Assembly (NCBI RefSeq): GCF_003855395.1
Contig: NZ_CP034015.1
Location: forward strand, 1,436,001-1,500,000
Length of the DNA: 64,000 nucleotides
Direction: 5' to 3'
Source: Shewanella livingstonensis
GTDB taxonomy: Bacteria > Pseudomonadota > Gammaproteobacteria > Enterobacterales > Shewanellaceae
The translations under genes and the position numbers were made by a program. The notes beneath the pieces are model-generated. The model saw only the letters and a list, made by a program, of their open reading frames with translations, did no database searches and had not been told where the DNA came from. Below are positions 18,271 through 27,460 of the stretch, in pieces (the first letter of the stretch is position 1; every line of letters begins with the position of its first letter).

Positions 18271-18580
18271 CTGAAGATCCCTTTCTGCGAGTTTGGTTTA
18301 TAGATTATGGGGTTATCATTCTTACAAACGAGACAATAGATTTGTTACGTATGTGTAACAAGTTAACAATTGTTTAGTTAAAGGTTATTTTGTTTGGGTT
18401 ATTTACAGATCGGCATTGTCGAAAGCGGTATTTTTAGCGAATAGAATGAGTAGAGAATGGAATCGTTAGATAATTAAAAGCGCTATTGGTTAAAATGCCC
18501 TTGATTAAAGTGCTTAACACAATGGTGTTGGATTTAAGATATTTGGTTTTGAGTATTTGGATCTTTGGATCTTTTGATCT
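18271..18580. other. 310-bp intergenic region
   Basis: Promoter region for the 230-residue membrane protein gene and downstream region of the periplasmic binding protein. AT-rich; a short run of TTTGGATC/TTTGATC microrepeats lies at about 18556-18580. No gene, stable hairpin terminator or recognised operator. Confidence 0.3.
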
Positions 18581-19363
18581 TTAGTGCTTAGCAATACTGA
18601 TCTCTTGGGCAAAGTATTGGTCATAAATTGCTTGATAACGCCCTGATGTTTTTAGTTCATCAAATGCTTGTTGCCATAATATAACCGCCTCATCAGTAGT
18701 GTCGTTTGAAAATGCGATATACAAGGTCGAGTCATACAACTTAATAGAAGTACGCTCTATTGAGTTGATATCGATATCGGCTGCTTTTGCCAAAAAAGGC
18801 ATTACCAGCTCGCTCATAGGCGCAACATCAACTCGCCCATAGTTGAGCATTTTTAGTGATTGTAATTGTGATTTGTCAGTACTGAGGTTGGTGAAGCCTT
18901 GGGAGTCCAAATAGGTGTGGTCAGCATTACCAAGCACTACGCCAACATTTCGGACACGTTTTAAGTCTTCTAAATCTGCTAATGATAGTTCGGAATGGCG
19001 TTTTTGGTAAAAATACACTCCGCTGCTAATAATGGGGCCTACCCATTTCATGTTTACTTCTCTTTCAGGTCTTTTAGCCAGTAAAAATAATGCGGTATTT
19101 GGTTGTGAGTTGATGAGTTGAAATGCTCTATTAAAGGGGTACATTTCAATCTTGGCTGTTTGTTGAGTATGTTGCATCATAGCTTGAAGTATATCGATGG
19201 CAAAACCACTTAAATGACCATTATGTATGTAACTAAATGGAGGTAGTGGATGGGTGATGAATTGCACTTGGGGAATATTTTTTGCATATAAATGTTCCAT
19301 CGGAGTCAGTGCAAAGCAAACACTCAAGATGATGGCATAAAGTTTTGAAAATAAGGGGTTCAT
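18581..19363 (-). CDS. Periplasmic solute-binding protein, family 3 (SBP_bac_3)
   Basis: 260 residues. A signal peptide (about 1-27, ending 'LYAKN') precedes a family-3 binding fold: 'FITHPLPPFSYIHNGHLSGFAIDILQAMMQ' is the typical N-lobe start, and 'LNYGRVDVAPMSEL' and 'FDELKTSGRYQAIYDQYF' are the usual later motifs. It lacks a linked ABC permease or ATPase, as is common for the stand-alone Shewanella members that may act as sensors or scavengers. Ligand unknown. Part of the accessory stretch between holC and pepA. Confidence 0.82.
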   Translation of the reverse strand: MNPLFSKLYAIILSVCFALTPMEHLYAKNIPQVQFITHPLPPFSYIHNGHLSGFAIDILQAMMQHTQQTAKIEMYPFNRAFQLINSQPNTALFLLAKRPEREVNMKWVGPIISSGVYFYQKRHSELSLADLEDLKRVRNVGVVLGNADHTYLDSQGFTNLSTDKSQLQSLKMLNYGRVDVAPMSELVMPFLAKAADIDINSIERTSIKLYDSTLYIAFSNDTTDEAVILWQQAFDELKTSGRYQAIYDQYFAQEISIAKH

Positions 19364-19557
19364 TTATTGACTGCCACGGCTAGTGACAAGATCAAGAGAT
19401 ATTTGGGCTTCATTCAATCAATTCCTTGTGATTGTGAATTTGAATATAGAAGTTGATATTGCAATGTTAAATTGGTGAATAAATAACCTACCATATGATG
19501 AGGTTATAGACAAATTATAACTTCATCATATGGGCTTATTTTATAGTTGCATCACGA

Positions 19558-20841
19558 TTATTGATCATGTTTAGTAAAGGCTTGAGATAATCTTGCTGGA
19601 TCTGGGAAAGTAAAATAGTGGTTTATTTGTACCCATGAATCATGACTTTTAATAAACTGGCCTACAGCAACGAGGATTGAACAGGCTAAAATGCCCCAGC
19701 CAATAGCATTATCGCCAGCACTTGCCCAAACAGCGACTAGACTTGATGCCCCAAAAGCGATGCTGATTTGGATAAAGTTTTGTAACCCGGCGGCTTTAGA
19801 TGCGTTATGGCTGAATTGTTGTAGGGCATTATTGACCACAATAGGGTAAATCGCGCCATTACACCCTGCTAACAATGAAAATGCTATTAGTAATGGCAAT
19901 ATTGTTGCTGTATCGAGGATGACACTGGATATAAAAATGGCCGTAACACAAAAGCCAAACAGTATAAGTAAACAGTTTAGGCTGATTTTGGTGCCAAACT
20001 TTCTAATGAGTAACTTGCTCGAGTAGCCACCGACAATAAACATGATGGTTTGAGGAATAAAACTTAAGCCAATTTCAGTCGCAGCGTAACCATATTGTTC
20101 CATCACCGCAGGCCATAGAGTTAAGTAAGCAAAGAAAGCTCCTGAACATGCGCCAAAAATGATCACATTGCCTAAATATCGTGTATTAGCCAGTAATTGC
20201 TGATAGCGGATCGGAGTCTTACTTTTATGTAAGCTTGCTCGTTCTTTAGGGACAAAAATATATGTCATCACAATGAGTATCATAGCAATAATACATAAGC
20301 TGATAAACACCGCGCGCCAGCCAAAACTATTGAGTATCACTGCGCCTGCAATGGGTGCAAGTGCCGGAGATAAGGCCACTAAAGGCATAATGTTAGCGAA
20401 AATATTTTGAGCTTTATCGGCCGGGAATTGTTCAATTACAATCGCTTGCCAGATCACTGCAGCACTGCATGCGCCAATCGCTTGGAAAAAACGTGCAATA
20501 TTCATCATCATCATACTTTCACTTGTGGCAATTAATGCGCTTGCCAGCATGAATAGGCTTAGCCCAACAATGAGTGAATTACGTTTACCTATTTTATGCA
20601 CTAATGGGCCATATAATAACTGCCCAATTGCGAGACCGGCTAGAAAACTGGTTAATGATATGGCCACTTCAGAAGTACTAGCATTAAAAGTCCCTTCAAT
20701 TGATTTGAACGAAGGGAGGTACATGTCGGTAGCGATAAAACCTAACATACTCAGTAATGCTAAATAAAACAGAAATAAGTAAAATGTTATATTTGTTTGT
20801 TTTGTGTTGGATTCTATGTTTTTATTAATAATATTAGGCAT
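19558..20841 (-). CDS. punC: MFS transporter, Bcr/CflA type, PunC (YdhC)-like nucleoside transporter
   Basis: 427 residues, 12 predicted membrane helices, with the MFS motif in 'LIGQLLYGPLVHKIGKRNSL' (residues about 74-92) and the DHA1 motif 'GACSAAVIWQAIV' typical of Bcr/CflA proteins. It is divergent from a LysR gene that resembles E. coli PunR (YdhB) nearly end to end; in E. coli ydhC-ydhB have the same divergent arrangement, and PunC imports purine nucleosides under PunR control. I call this punC from the pair. Drug efflux is the alternative, since the family was first named for bicyclomycin resistance. The N-terminus has about 20 hydrophilic residues before the first helix. Confidence 0.78.
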   Translation of the reverse strand: MPNIINKNIESNTKQTNITFYLFLFYLALLSMLGFIATDMYLPSFKSIEGTFNASTSEVAISLTSFLAGLAIGQLLYGPLVHKIGKRNSLIVGLSLFMLASALIATSESMMMMNIARFFQAIGACSAAVIWQAIVIEQFPADKAQNIFANIMPLVALSPALAPIAGAVILNSFGWRAVFISLCIIAMILIVMTYIFVPKERASLHKSKTPIRYQQLLANTRYLGNVIIFGACSGAFFAYLTLWPAVMEQYGYAATEIGLSFIPQTIMFIVGGYSSKLLIRKFGTKISLNCLLILFGFCVTAIFISSVILDTATILPLLIAFSLLAGCNGAIYPIVVNNALQQFSHNASKAAGLQNFIQISIAFGASSLVAVWASAGDNAIGWGILACSILVAVGQFIKSHDSWVQINHYFTFPDPARLSQAFTKHDQ

Positions 20842-21039
20842 ATCTATTTTCGTTAATTCAATAATGGTCGCTAGTTTAATGGTTTGCTAAATTAGCTGGA
20901 AACGTTTAAATTTGAATGCTGTCATCAAATAAATTGATTGAACTATTTTTGTAAAGCATAATTGATTTCAATTAAGTCCTCTGCACAATAATCATCTTGT
21001 GTTGCCATATCGTATGAATAACGCAATTAAATAAGTTGA
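20842..21039. promoter_or_regulatory. Divergent punC-punR control region
   Basis: 198-bp AT-rich gap between the divergent starts, where both promoters and the LysR operator must lie. I see several T-N11-A candidates, as expected by chance in AT-rich DNA, and no unique palindrome, so no operator is called. Confidence 0.45.
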
Positions 21040-21948
21040 ATGAATATGCTTTCACAACAAATATTTGAGCTGATTGATGTTGTTGCTCAAACCGGTAGTT
21101 TTACTGCTGCAGCAAAAAAACTGCATAAAGTACCGTCGGCAATAAGCTATTCTGTTAAACAAATTGAGAATGAACTTGGGGTTGTTTTATTTATTCGTCA
21201 TCATCGAAGTGTCAGTTTAACCCCCGCAGGAAAATATTTTGCTGCTAAAGCACGCCAGTTTCTTAGCGATATGGAGCTTATGAAACGAGACACTCAACGA
21301 GTGGCTAATGGCTGGAAGCCGATGTTATCTATTGCGTTGGACAATATAGCCAGAACTGACAGCGTACACGCATTAATCGCTGATTTTTATAGACAGTTTC
21401 AAGATGTTGAACTGATTATTCGTATTGAAGTTTTTAATGGCGTATGGGAAGCACTTGCTACTGGACGAAGTGATATTGCGATTGGTGCGACCACTGCAAA
21501 TCCGGTTGGAGGAGCCTTTAAATTCACCAATATGGGCGATATTGACTGGCTGTTTGTGGTAAGCCCTGAGCATCCATTAGCAACTATTATGCATCCACTT
21601 AGCGATGATGAGTTACGTGGTTTTCCATCTATTTGCCTTGAAGACACTTCACGAGATATTCCCAAACGCGTCACCTGGCTATTAAGTAATCAACGCCGAT
21701 TAGTCGTACCTGATTGGCACAGTGCGATTAACTGTTTTGTTGAAGGCTTAGGAATTGGCTATATGCCCGAACATTTAGCCGGACCGTTAATTAAGTCGGG
21801 TCAATTAATCTGTAAAAAACTCCACAGAGTAAAACAACCTAGCCCATGTTGTTTGGCGTGGAATGATGATCAAATGTCACCCGCATTGGCCTGGGTGTTG
21901 GACTATTTAGGCGATGGGGAGCAATTGCATCGTCAATGGTTAGCGTAA
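21040..21948 (+). CDS. punR: LysR-family regulator PunR (YdhB)
   Basis: 302 residues. N-terminal winged helix (about 1-65) 'GSFTAAAKKLHKVPSAISYSVKQIENEL', then an effector domain. Recalled E. coli YdhB sequence matches along the whole length, for example 'VPSA[IV]SY', 'VELL/VELI...EVFNGVW[ED]AL', 'DTSR..PKR[IV]TWLL', 'VVPDW' and 'MSPAL.W[LV]L[ED]YLGD' near the C-terminus. E. coli PunR responds to purine nucleosides such as inosine and adenosine and activates punC. The divergent transporter at 19558-20841 completes the pair. The ATG at 21046 is an alternative start two codons in. Confidence 0.87.
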   Translation: MNMLSQQIFELIDVVAQTGSFTAAAKKLHKVPSAISYSVKQIENELGVVLFIRHHRSVSLTPAGKYFAAKARQFLSDMELMKRDTQRVANGWKPMLSIALDNIARTDSVHALIADFYRQFQDVELIIRIEVFNGVWEALATGRSDIAIGATTANPVGGAFKFTNMGDIDWLFVVSPEHPLATIMHPLSDDELRGFPSICLEDTSRDIPKRVTWLLSNQRRLVVPDWHSAINCFVEGLGIGYMPEHLAGPLIKSGQLICKKLHRVKQPSPCCLAWNDDQMSPALAWVLDYLGDGEQLHRQWLA

Positions 21949-21980
21949 CATTTACTTTAGCTGTGGAATGAATAGCACGC

Positions 21981-22045
21981 TTCGTTAGGACAACTTAGTT
22001 AAGGACGACTTCGTTAGGACGACTTCGTTAAGATTGCTTAGTTAG
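21981..22045. repeat. Degenerate 14-bp tandem repeat (TTCGTTAGGACGAC)
   Basis: Four and a half units: TTCGTTAGGACAAC, TTAGTTAAGGACGAC, TTCGTTAGGACGAC, TTCGTTAAGATTGC, then TTAGTTAG. The GGAC...TTCGT core resembles that of the 37-bp array at 11008-11243. It sits right at the punR/pepA boundary. Confidence 0.75.
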
Positions 22046-22063
22046 TGCGATTAAAATCAACAT

Positions 22064-22096
22064 AAAAAAAGGGTAAAGCTTAATGCTTTACCCTTT
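22064..22096. terminator. Bidirectional terminator between punR and pepA
   Basis: AAAGGGTAAAGC/GCTTTACCCTTT stem with a 5-base loop; seven As on the left serve as the U-run for pepA (minus strand), 22 bp after its stop. Confidence 0.88.
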
Positions 22097-22117
22097 AATA
22101 TACGTCAAAGCTAATGC

Positions 22118-23632
22118 CTATTCGCTAATTTCAACACCAGCACGATTAATTAAGAACTGGCTTAAAATCGGTACCGGACGTCCAGTAGAGCCTTTATTAG
22201 CACCGCTGTTCCAAGCCGTACCAGCAACATCTAAATGCGCCCAGTTGTACTTTTTAGTAAAGCGAGACAAGAAGCACGCCGCAGTAATTGAACCTGCTGG
22301 GCGACCACCTAAGTTAGTCATGTCGGCAAATGGACTGTCTAGCATGTCTTGATACTCATCCCATAACGGCATGCGCCACGCGCGATCACCGCTTTGTTCA
22401 CCAGCATTTAATAGCTCGTGGGCTAATGGGTTGTGCGAACTGAACAAACCAGATGCGTGCTTACCGAGTGCGATAACACAGGCACCAGTTAAGGTTGCAG
22501 TATCAATTACTAATTCAGGTTCATAGCGTTCAACGTAAGTTAATACATCACACAACACTAATCGACCTTCAGCATCAGTGTTAAGCACCTCAACTGTTTG
22601 GCCCGACATGGTGGTTAAAATATCGCCAGGGCGATAAGCATTACCCGCAGGCATGTTTTCACAACCCGCTAAAATACCAATAACGTTAATAGGCAGCTTC
22701 ATTTCACATAATGCTTTCATGGTGCCAATAACACCTGCAGCGCCGCCCATGTCGTATTTCATTTCATCCATGGCTTCGCCTGGCTTTAATGAAATCCCGC
22801 CAGAATCAAAGGTTAACCCTTTACCAACAAGCACAATTGGCTTTTCGGTACTATCAACCGCGCCCTGATACTCCATCACGGTCATGATAGATTCGTTACT
22901 GCTAGCGCGGCCTACGGCTAAATAAGAGTTCATGCCTAACTTGGCCATTTGCTCTTCACCGATAGTGGTTACTTTCAGGCTTTCGTAAACTTCAGCCATT
23001 TGGCGAGCTTGCGATGCTAAGTAAGCTGGATTACAGATGTTCGGTGGCATGTTGGCCACGTCACGACATAAATGCATACCTGCAGATACAGCTGTTCCGT
23101 GTTCAATTGCACGTTCACCAATGGTTAATTCACGGCGCGTTGGCACGTTAAAGACCATTTTACGTAATGGACGACGAGTTTCGCCTTTACGGGTTTTTAA
23201 AGCGTCAAATGAATAAAGGCTATTTTGAGTACTTTCAATAGCTTGGCGTACTTTCCAGTAGGTGTCACGGCCTTTAACATGCAATTCAGTTAAGAAGCAC
23301 ACAGCTTCCATCGAACCGGTTTCATTTAGGGTACTGATGGTTTTTGTGATAATTTGTTTGTATTGGCGCTCGTCTAACTCACGCTCTTTGCCACAACCAA
23401 CCAGTAATACACGTTCACTTAATACATTTGGCACATGATGCAATAGCAACATTTGTCCTGGTTTCCCTTCAAGGTCACCACGACGAAGAAGGTTACTAAT
23501 GTAACCTTCACTGATTTTATCCAATTGCTCTGCGATGCCAGATAAACGGCGAGGTTCGTACACGCCGACAACGATACAGGCTGAACGTTGCTTTTCTGGG
23601 CTGCCGCTCTTTACGCTAAACTCCATGAGCAC
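22118..23632 (-). CDS. pepA: Leucyl aminopeptidase (cytosol aminopeptidase, M17)
   Basis: 504 residues (E. coli PepA 503). The M17 catalytic domain is evident: '[16 protein letters not shown]' (metal Asp and Lys), '[13 protein letters not shown]' and the signature 'NTDAEGRL', with the N-terminal macro-like domain before it. It removes N-terminal residues from peptides as a Mn/Zn hexamer in the cytoplasm; in E. coli PepA also binds DNA at carAB and in Xer recombination. It is divergent from lptF and shares the 267-bp gap. In E. coli pepA is followed by holC and valS; here about 5 kb of other genes intervene. Confidence 0.97.
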   Translation of the reverse strand: MLMEFSVKSGSPEKQRSACIVVGVYEPRRLSGIAEQLDKISEGYISNLLRRGDLEGKPGQMLLLHHVPNVLSERVLLVGCGKERELDERQYKQIITKTISTLNETGSMEAVCFLTELHVKGRDTYWKVRQAIESTQNSLYSFDALKTRKGETRRPLRKMVFNVPTRRELTIGERAIEHGTAVSAGMHLCRDVANMPPNICNPAYLASQARQMAEVYESLKVTTIGEEQMAKLGMNSYLAVGRASSNESIMTVMEYQGAVDSTEKPIVLVGKGLTFDSGGISLKPGEAMDEMKYDMGGAAGVIGTMKALCEMKLPINVIGILAGCENMPAGNAYRPGDILTTMSGQTVEVLNTDAEGRLVLCDVLTYVERYEPELVIDTATLTGACVIALGKHASGLFSSHNPLAHELLNAGEQSGDRAWRMPLWDEYQDMLDSPFADMTNLGGRPAGSITAACFLSRFTKKYNWAHLDVAGTAWNSGANKGSTGRPVPILSQFLINRAGVEISE

Positions 23633-23899
23633 TCCTAGATTCTTAAAGACAAATTTTTATATTTATTAGATAATGTTTGCATTAGGCCATCTGGCACATA
23701 ATCAACGAAAAGGTGATAACTGTTTGGGATTATTAACGAAAAAGAGGCGTAAATTGACAGCCAAAATAGATGTTAACCATGACCCCGAAGCACCTTCCGC
23801 GCTGGTCAGAAAACTAGCAAAACTGCTGAAAGTAGACAGTTTACATGAAAGTTGTTCTGATACCAGTAAAAAGATAAGTTTAGCCACCGGATCCTACTT

Positions 23900-25012
23900 G
23901 TGATTGTATTTAGATATCTTATTAGTGAAGTTTTAAAAGCACAATTTGCGGTACTTTCGGTGCTGTTAACTATTTTTATTAGTCAACAATTTGTGCGCGT
24001 GTTAGCCGATGCCTCTGACGGTGAATTTCCTGCGTCTTTAGTGATGACATTGCTTGGCTTAAATTTGCCTCAATTAACCGTATTAGTACTACCTTTGAGC
24101 TTCTTTTTAGGCATATTGCTGGCTCATGGGCGAATGTATGCTGAAAATGAAATGGTAGTTTTACATGGCGTTGGCGTGAGTGAATGGTATGTCACTCGAG
24201 TGACCTTACTGGTGGCTTTTGCCAATTTATTGTTTACCGCCTATTTGTCTGTTTATGTTGGACCTTGGGCGGAAGAACGCCAAAACCAAGTGTTAGAGAA
24301 AGCCCAGTCAGAAGCGGGCCTAGCAGCGTTAACTCAAGGACGTTTCCAAGCAAGTCCGAATGGACGAGCGGTTTTGTTTGTTGAAAAAATAAATAAAGAC
24401 AATACCTTAGATAAGGTGTTTGTTGCACAGCTTCCCGACCCAGAAGATGAAAATGGCCTAACTAATATTGTGGTAGCGAATAAAGGTCGGGTGATTGAAG
24501 ATAATATTGGCAGCCAACAATTACAACTTGAAAAGGGTTTTCGTTATCAAGGCAGCCCCAAGTCACTTGAATTGCAAGTGATTGAGTTTGGCGGCTATAA
24601 AATGGAAATTAAAGAACAAGAGGTGGATGAGCGTCGACGTAAACTTTCAGCATTGCCAATTGATGAACTGTTAGATACTCCCGGACCAGAAGCTGCAGCT
24701 GAATTTCAGTGGCGACTAGCCATCCCTATTGCGATCCCATTATTGACCTTAATTGCGGTGCCGTTAGCGCGGGTTAATGTGCGCCAGGGTAAGTTTGCTA
24801 AAATGGGTCCCGCTATTTTGCTTTATTTAGGTTACTTTGGATTAATGATTGCAGGCCGAAAAGCTCTGCAAGATGAGGTGGTGCCGCAGTTTTTGGGCAT
24901 GTGGTGGATCCATGGCTTTGCATTAATATTAGGTCTACTGCTATTAATAAAAGAGCGTCCAACTGGGATGAAGTTCTTGGGCTTGTTTAAGCGTAAGCAG
25001 GTGGCTGCATGA
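23900..25012 (+). CDS. lptF: LPS export permease LptF
   Basis: 370 residues with a GTG start (the N-terminus 'VIVFRYLISEVLKAQ' aligns with the family; GGAT lies about 8 bases upstream). Six membrane helices: three at about 15-115 and three in the last about 90 residues ('RLAIPIAIPLLTLIAVPLARVN'), flanking a periplasmic beta-jellyroll (about 130-260). With LptG and the ATPase LptB it extracts lipopolysaccharide from the inner membrane and passes it to LptC/LptA. Its last four bases overlap the start of lptG (ATGA), indicating translational coupling. Divergent from pepA, as in E. coli. Confidence 0.96.
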   Translation: MIVFRYLISEVLKAQFAVLSVLLTIFISQQFVRVLADASDGEFPASLVMTLLGLNLPQLTVLVLPLSFFLGILLAHGRMYAENEMVVLHGVGVSEWYVTRVTLLVAFANLLFTAYLSVYVGPWAEERQNQVLEKAQSEAGLAALTQGRFQASPNGRAVLFVEKINKDNTLDKVFVAQLPDPEDENGLTNIVVANKGRVIEDNIGSQQLQLEKGFRYQGSPKSLELQVIEFGGYKMEIKEQEVDERRRKLSALPIDELLDTPGPEAAAEFQWRLAIPIAIPLLTLIAVPLARVNVRQGKFAKMGPAILLYLGYFGLMIAGRKALQDEVVPQFLGMWWIHGFALILGLLLLIKERPTGMKFLGLFKRKQVAA

Positions 25013-26067
25013 GAATATTAGACCTGTACATTGCGCGTATGATTGTTAGTACATCAGGCTTATGTTTACTTATTCTGACTGGATTATCAGGCATTATTAA
25101 GTGGGTTGACCAATTACGTTTAGTTGGACGTGGTGCTTACACCATGCTTGATGCTGCTATCTATGTGTTATTTTTGATTCCTCGTGATATAGAAATGTTC
25201 TTTCCAATGGCGGTATTGCTTGGTGCGCTAATAGGTATGGGCATGTTGGCATCAAACTCCGAGCTAGTGGTGATGCAAGTTTCTGGCATGTCGCGTTTAC
25301 AAATCACCCAATCGGCGATGAAAACAGCTATTCCACTGATGATTATGGTTATGGCGCTGGGAGAGTGGGGCGCACCCATTGCGGAGAAAAGTGCCAAAGA
25401 GCTGCAGGCGACGAAGATATCGGGTGGCAGTTTGATTAAGTCTCATCGTGGCATTTGGGCAAAAGATGGTGACTTATTCGTTAATATTGGTGAGGTTCAA
25501 GACGTTAATACGCTGAATGATATTAGTTTATATGAATTTAACGACCAACAAGAATTAACTAGAGTGACGCATGCAAAGACAGCAGTGTTCATTAATGATG
25601 TTTGGCAGTTATCTGCAGTTGATAACACTAGCGTAAAAGATGATCGTGTTATTCGTGATTATCTTGATACTGATGTATGGCAGTCGACATTAACCCCAGA
25701 CAAGCTCAGTGTGGTGTCAATTAAGCCAGAAGCATTATCTATCAGTGGCTTAATAGATTACTTAGATTATTTAAAGGTTAACCAACAAGACCCTAGTCGA
25801 TATGAGCTGGCGTTGTGGCGCAAGATTATGCAGCCGGTAACAGTTGCTGTAATGATGTTAGTGGCACTATCGTTTGTGTTTGGGCCGCTACGTACTGTGA
25901 CCATGGGCGCTCGTGTGTTGCTGGGAGTCGTGGCAGGATTTAGCTTTTATATCAGTAATGAGATATTTGGCCCTATGAGCATAGTGTATGAATTACCGGC
26001 GGTGGTAGGCGCAATTGCCCCAAGCATGTTATTTACTGGATTAGCATTATATTACATTCGTAAATAA
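25009..26067 (+). CDS. lptG: LPS export permease LptG
   Basis: 352 residues. 'MRILDLYIARMIV' start, then the same plan as LptF: three N-terminal helices ('FLIPRDIEMFFPMAVLLGALIGMGMLASNSELVVMQVSGMS', the coupling-helix region), a periplasmic jellyroll (about 130-255) and three C-terminal helices. Partner of LptF and LptB in LPS transport. Starts inside the lptF stop (ATGA). Ends without a close hairpin; the nearest is at 26249-26282, past a short repeat. Confidence 0.96.
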   Translation: MRILDLYIARMIVSTSGLCLLILTGLSGIIKWVDQLRLVGRGAYTMLDAAIYVLFLIPRDIEMFFPMAVLLGALIGMGMLASNSELVVMQVSGMSRLQITQSAMKTAIPLMIMVMALGEWGAPIAEKSAKELQATKISGGSLIKSHRGIWAKDGDLFVNIGEVQDVNTLNDISLYEFNDQQELTRVTHAKTAVFINDVWQLSAVDNTSVKDDRVIRDYLDTDVWQSTLTPDKLSVVSIKPEALSISGLIDYLDYLKVNQQDPSRYELALWRKIMQPVTVAVMMLVALSFVFGPLRTVTMGARVLLGVVAGFSFYISNEIFGPMSIVYELPAVVGAIAPSMLFTGLALYYIRK

Positions 26068-26153
26068 CCTTAGTTGGGATAGTAAAAGGTTATGTAAGCC
26101 TGAGTTATTCTACGGTTTTAATTATTCTATGCTTTTATTTATGCTAGCGTTTT

Positions 26154-26208
26154 AGTGACCTTGACGTGTACTAGTGACTTGACGTGTACTAGTGACTTGG
26201 CGTGTACT
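26154..26208. repeat. Three tandem 18-bp repeats (AGTGACTTGACGTGTACT)
   Basis: AGTGACCTTGACGTGTACT (19 bp), AGTGACTTGACGTGTACT and AGTGACTTGGCGTGTACT in a row, followed by a partial AGTTA. Lies in the lptG/RDD convergent intergenic region. Confidence 0.9.
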
Positions 26209-26248
26209 AGTTATGCTTGCCACAGGTGTACAAACGAACCTTGGTAGT

Positions 26249-26282
26249 AAAAAAATGGCAACCTTATGGTTGCCATTTTTTA
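26249..26282. terminator. Bidirectional terminator between lptG and the RDD gene
   Basis: Thirteen-bp perfect stem AAAAATGGCAACC/GGTTGCCATTTTT with TTAT loop and A/T runs on both sides; serves lptFG (+) and the RDD-DUF2960 genes (-). Confidence 0.92.
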
Positions 26283-26307
26283 CTCGTAAACTAATTATTT
26301 ATATTAA

Positions 26308-26817
26308 CTAGGCGCCGCGCCAGTTGCGCATTTGATTAGCTTCTACCGACAATACCACCACTTCAGAACGTGTCATCATGTCTTGTAAGGCTAACTTGTC
26401 ATCATTAATGATAATCCATAAATTACCAATACCCAGTAAAGACCAAATTAACCGCGCACAGGCGGTAATAAAGCTGAGGTTTTGACCATTAGGATGTTGC
26501 ACTTTAAGTCGCCAAGCTCGCATACCTAATGTTTGCCCACCTCTACTCCAAAATATGGCATAAAATCCGCCAACACAGAGGGCTATCCATAGTTGGTAAA
26601 AGCCATGGTAAATTGGCGTGTTGTTTAGCAAATCTGACACATGCTCATGACCATTCATAGCGATGAGTCCGCTGCTCTGTAAACCAAAGAAAACACCAAA
26701 ACCTAATGCACCAGCACACATATAAACGGCTACAGCCAGCATGGAGTCATACGCCATAGCCCCTAAACGACGTACAAAACTTGCACGTGGGAAATTAGCA
26801 TGATCTGAATTCAACAT
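26308..26817 (-). CDS. RDD-family membrane protein
   Basis: 169 residues with three membrane helices. 'FVRRLGAMAYDSMLAVAVYM' (about 14-33) holds the Arg-x2-Ala-x-x-x-Asp pattern that names the RDD family, and 'GGQTLGMRAWRLKV' (about 104-117) is the second conserved block. Function is not established for this type; other RDD proteins have been linked to ion transport. It follows the DUF2960 gene on the same strand by 27 bp and has AGAAGGA before the ATG, so the two are probably co-transcribed. Confidence 0.85.
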   Translation of the reverse strand: MLNSDHANFPRASFVRRLGAMAYDSMLAVAVYMCAGALGFGVFFGLQSSGLIAMNGHEHVSDLLNNTPIYHGFYQLWIALCVGGFYAIFWSRGGQTLGMRAWRLKVQHPNGQNLSFITACARLIWSLLGIGNLWIIINDDKLALQDMMTRSEVVVLSVEANQMRNWRGA

Positions 26818-26844
26818 AGACAGTCCTTCTTTAAATAAAGATGA

Positions 26845-27099
26845 TTAAACCTCATCATCTTCGCGAACAAATTTAATACTACTAAAACCAAAACGTGCAA
26901 ACTCGGTTTTACGAAATTCTTTTTCTGCTTTAGCGCCTTTTTTTGAGGTTAAGGCAACTTGTTGTTCCATGGCTAAAAAATTCTTTAAATCAATCCCTTC
27001 TGCTTCAGCTGCCGCTTCATAAAGATCACGATGTATGTCATAGCTAAAGGCGATGGTTTTGGTGTGGCCTTTAAAGGTATAAATCACTTGGCGCGCCAT
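26845..27099 (-). CDS. DUF2960-family protein
   Basis: 84 residues, no signal peptide, probably cytoplasmic. 'MARQVIYTFKGHTKTIAFSYDIHRDLYEAAAEAEGIDL' matches the pattern of DUF2960, a small family I know from Vibrio and Shewanella with no known activity. A strong AGGAGTTCTCC precedes the ATG. Upstream partner of the RDD gene (27 bp gap). Confidence 0.7.
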   Translation of the reverse strand: MARQVIYTFKGHTKTIAFSYDIHRDLYEAAAEAEGIDLKNFLAMEQQVALTSKKGAKAEKEFRKTEFARFGFSSIKFVREDDEV

Positions 27100-27460
27100 G
27101 GAGAACTCCTGAAATTAATGTAATTCACTGCTAAAAATAAACAATACAGTACCTAAAAGGCATAATTCTGCCGACAAGTTGTCAAGCGTTAGTGAGGCTT
27201 TAAGATACTAAACTGCAAAAGGACAAATACACTTAAGGTGACCATCTTTTGCATAGTCGTTAATTGTCCCACGTTCATCGCGATATAACCAAGCCGATTT
27301 GTTAGAACTTGCAATAAATATCCAAATAAGACCGTGCCTTCAGCGGACTAATATTGCAATGGTCTACAATTTGCTTTTTAAGTAGGTTCTCTCACTCTAA
27401 AACTAAAGTCTGTGGCGCTGTAAACCGACTGTGACAAGAATAAGTTGCATAAGATGGACT
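27100..27460. other. 361-bp intergenic region
   Basis: Lies between two genes on the minus strand (GNAT upstream, DUF2960 downstream), so it must hold the DUF2960-RDD promoter. I see no gene, no strong hairpin and no repeat. Confidence 0.3.

Noticed and set aside
23673..23903. 76-codon frame between pepA and lptF
   Set aside because: It overlaps the lptF start, has no family resemblance and no clear ribosome binding site; it is more likely the lptF leader.
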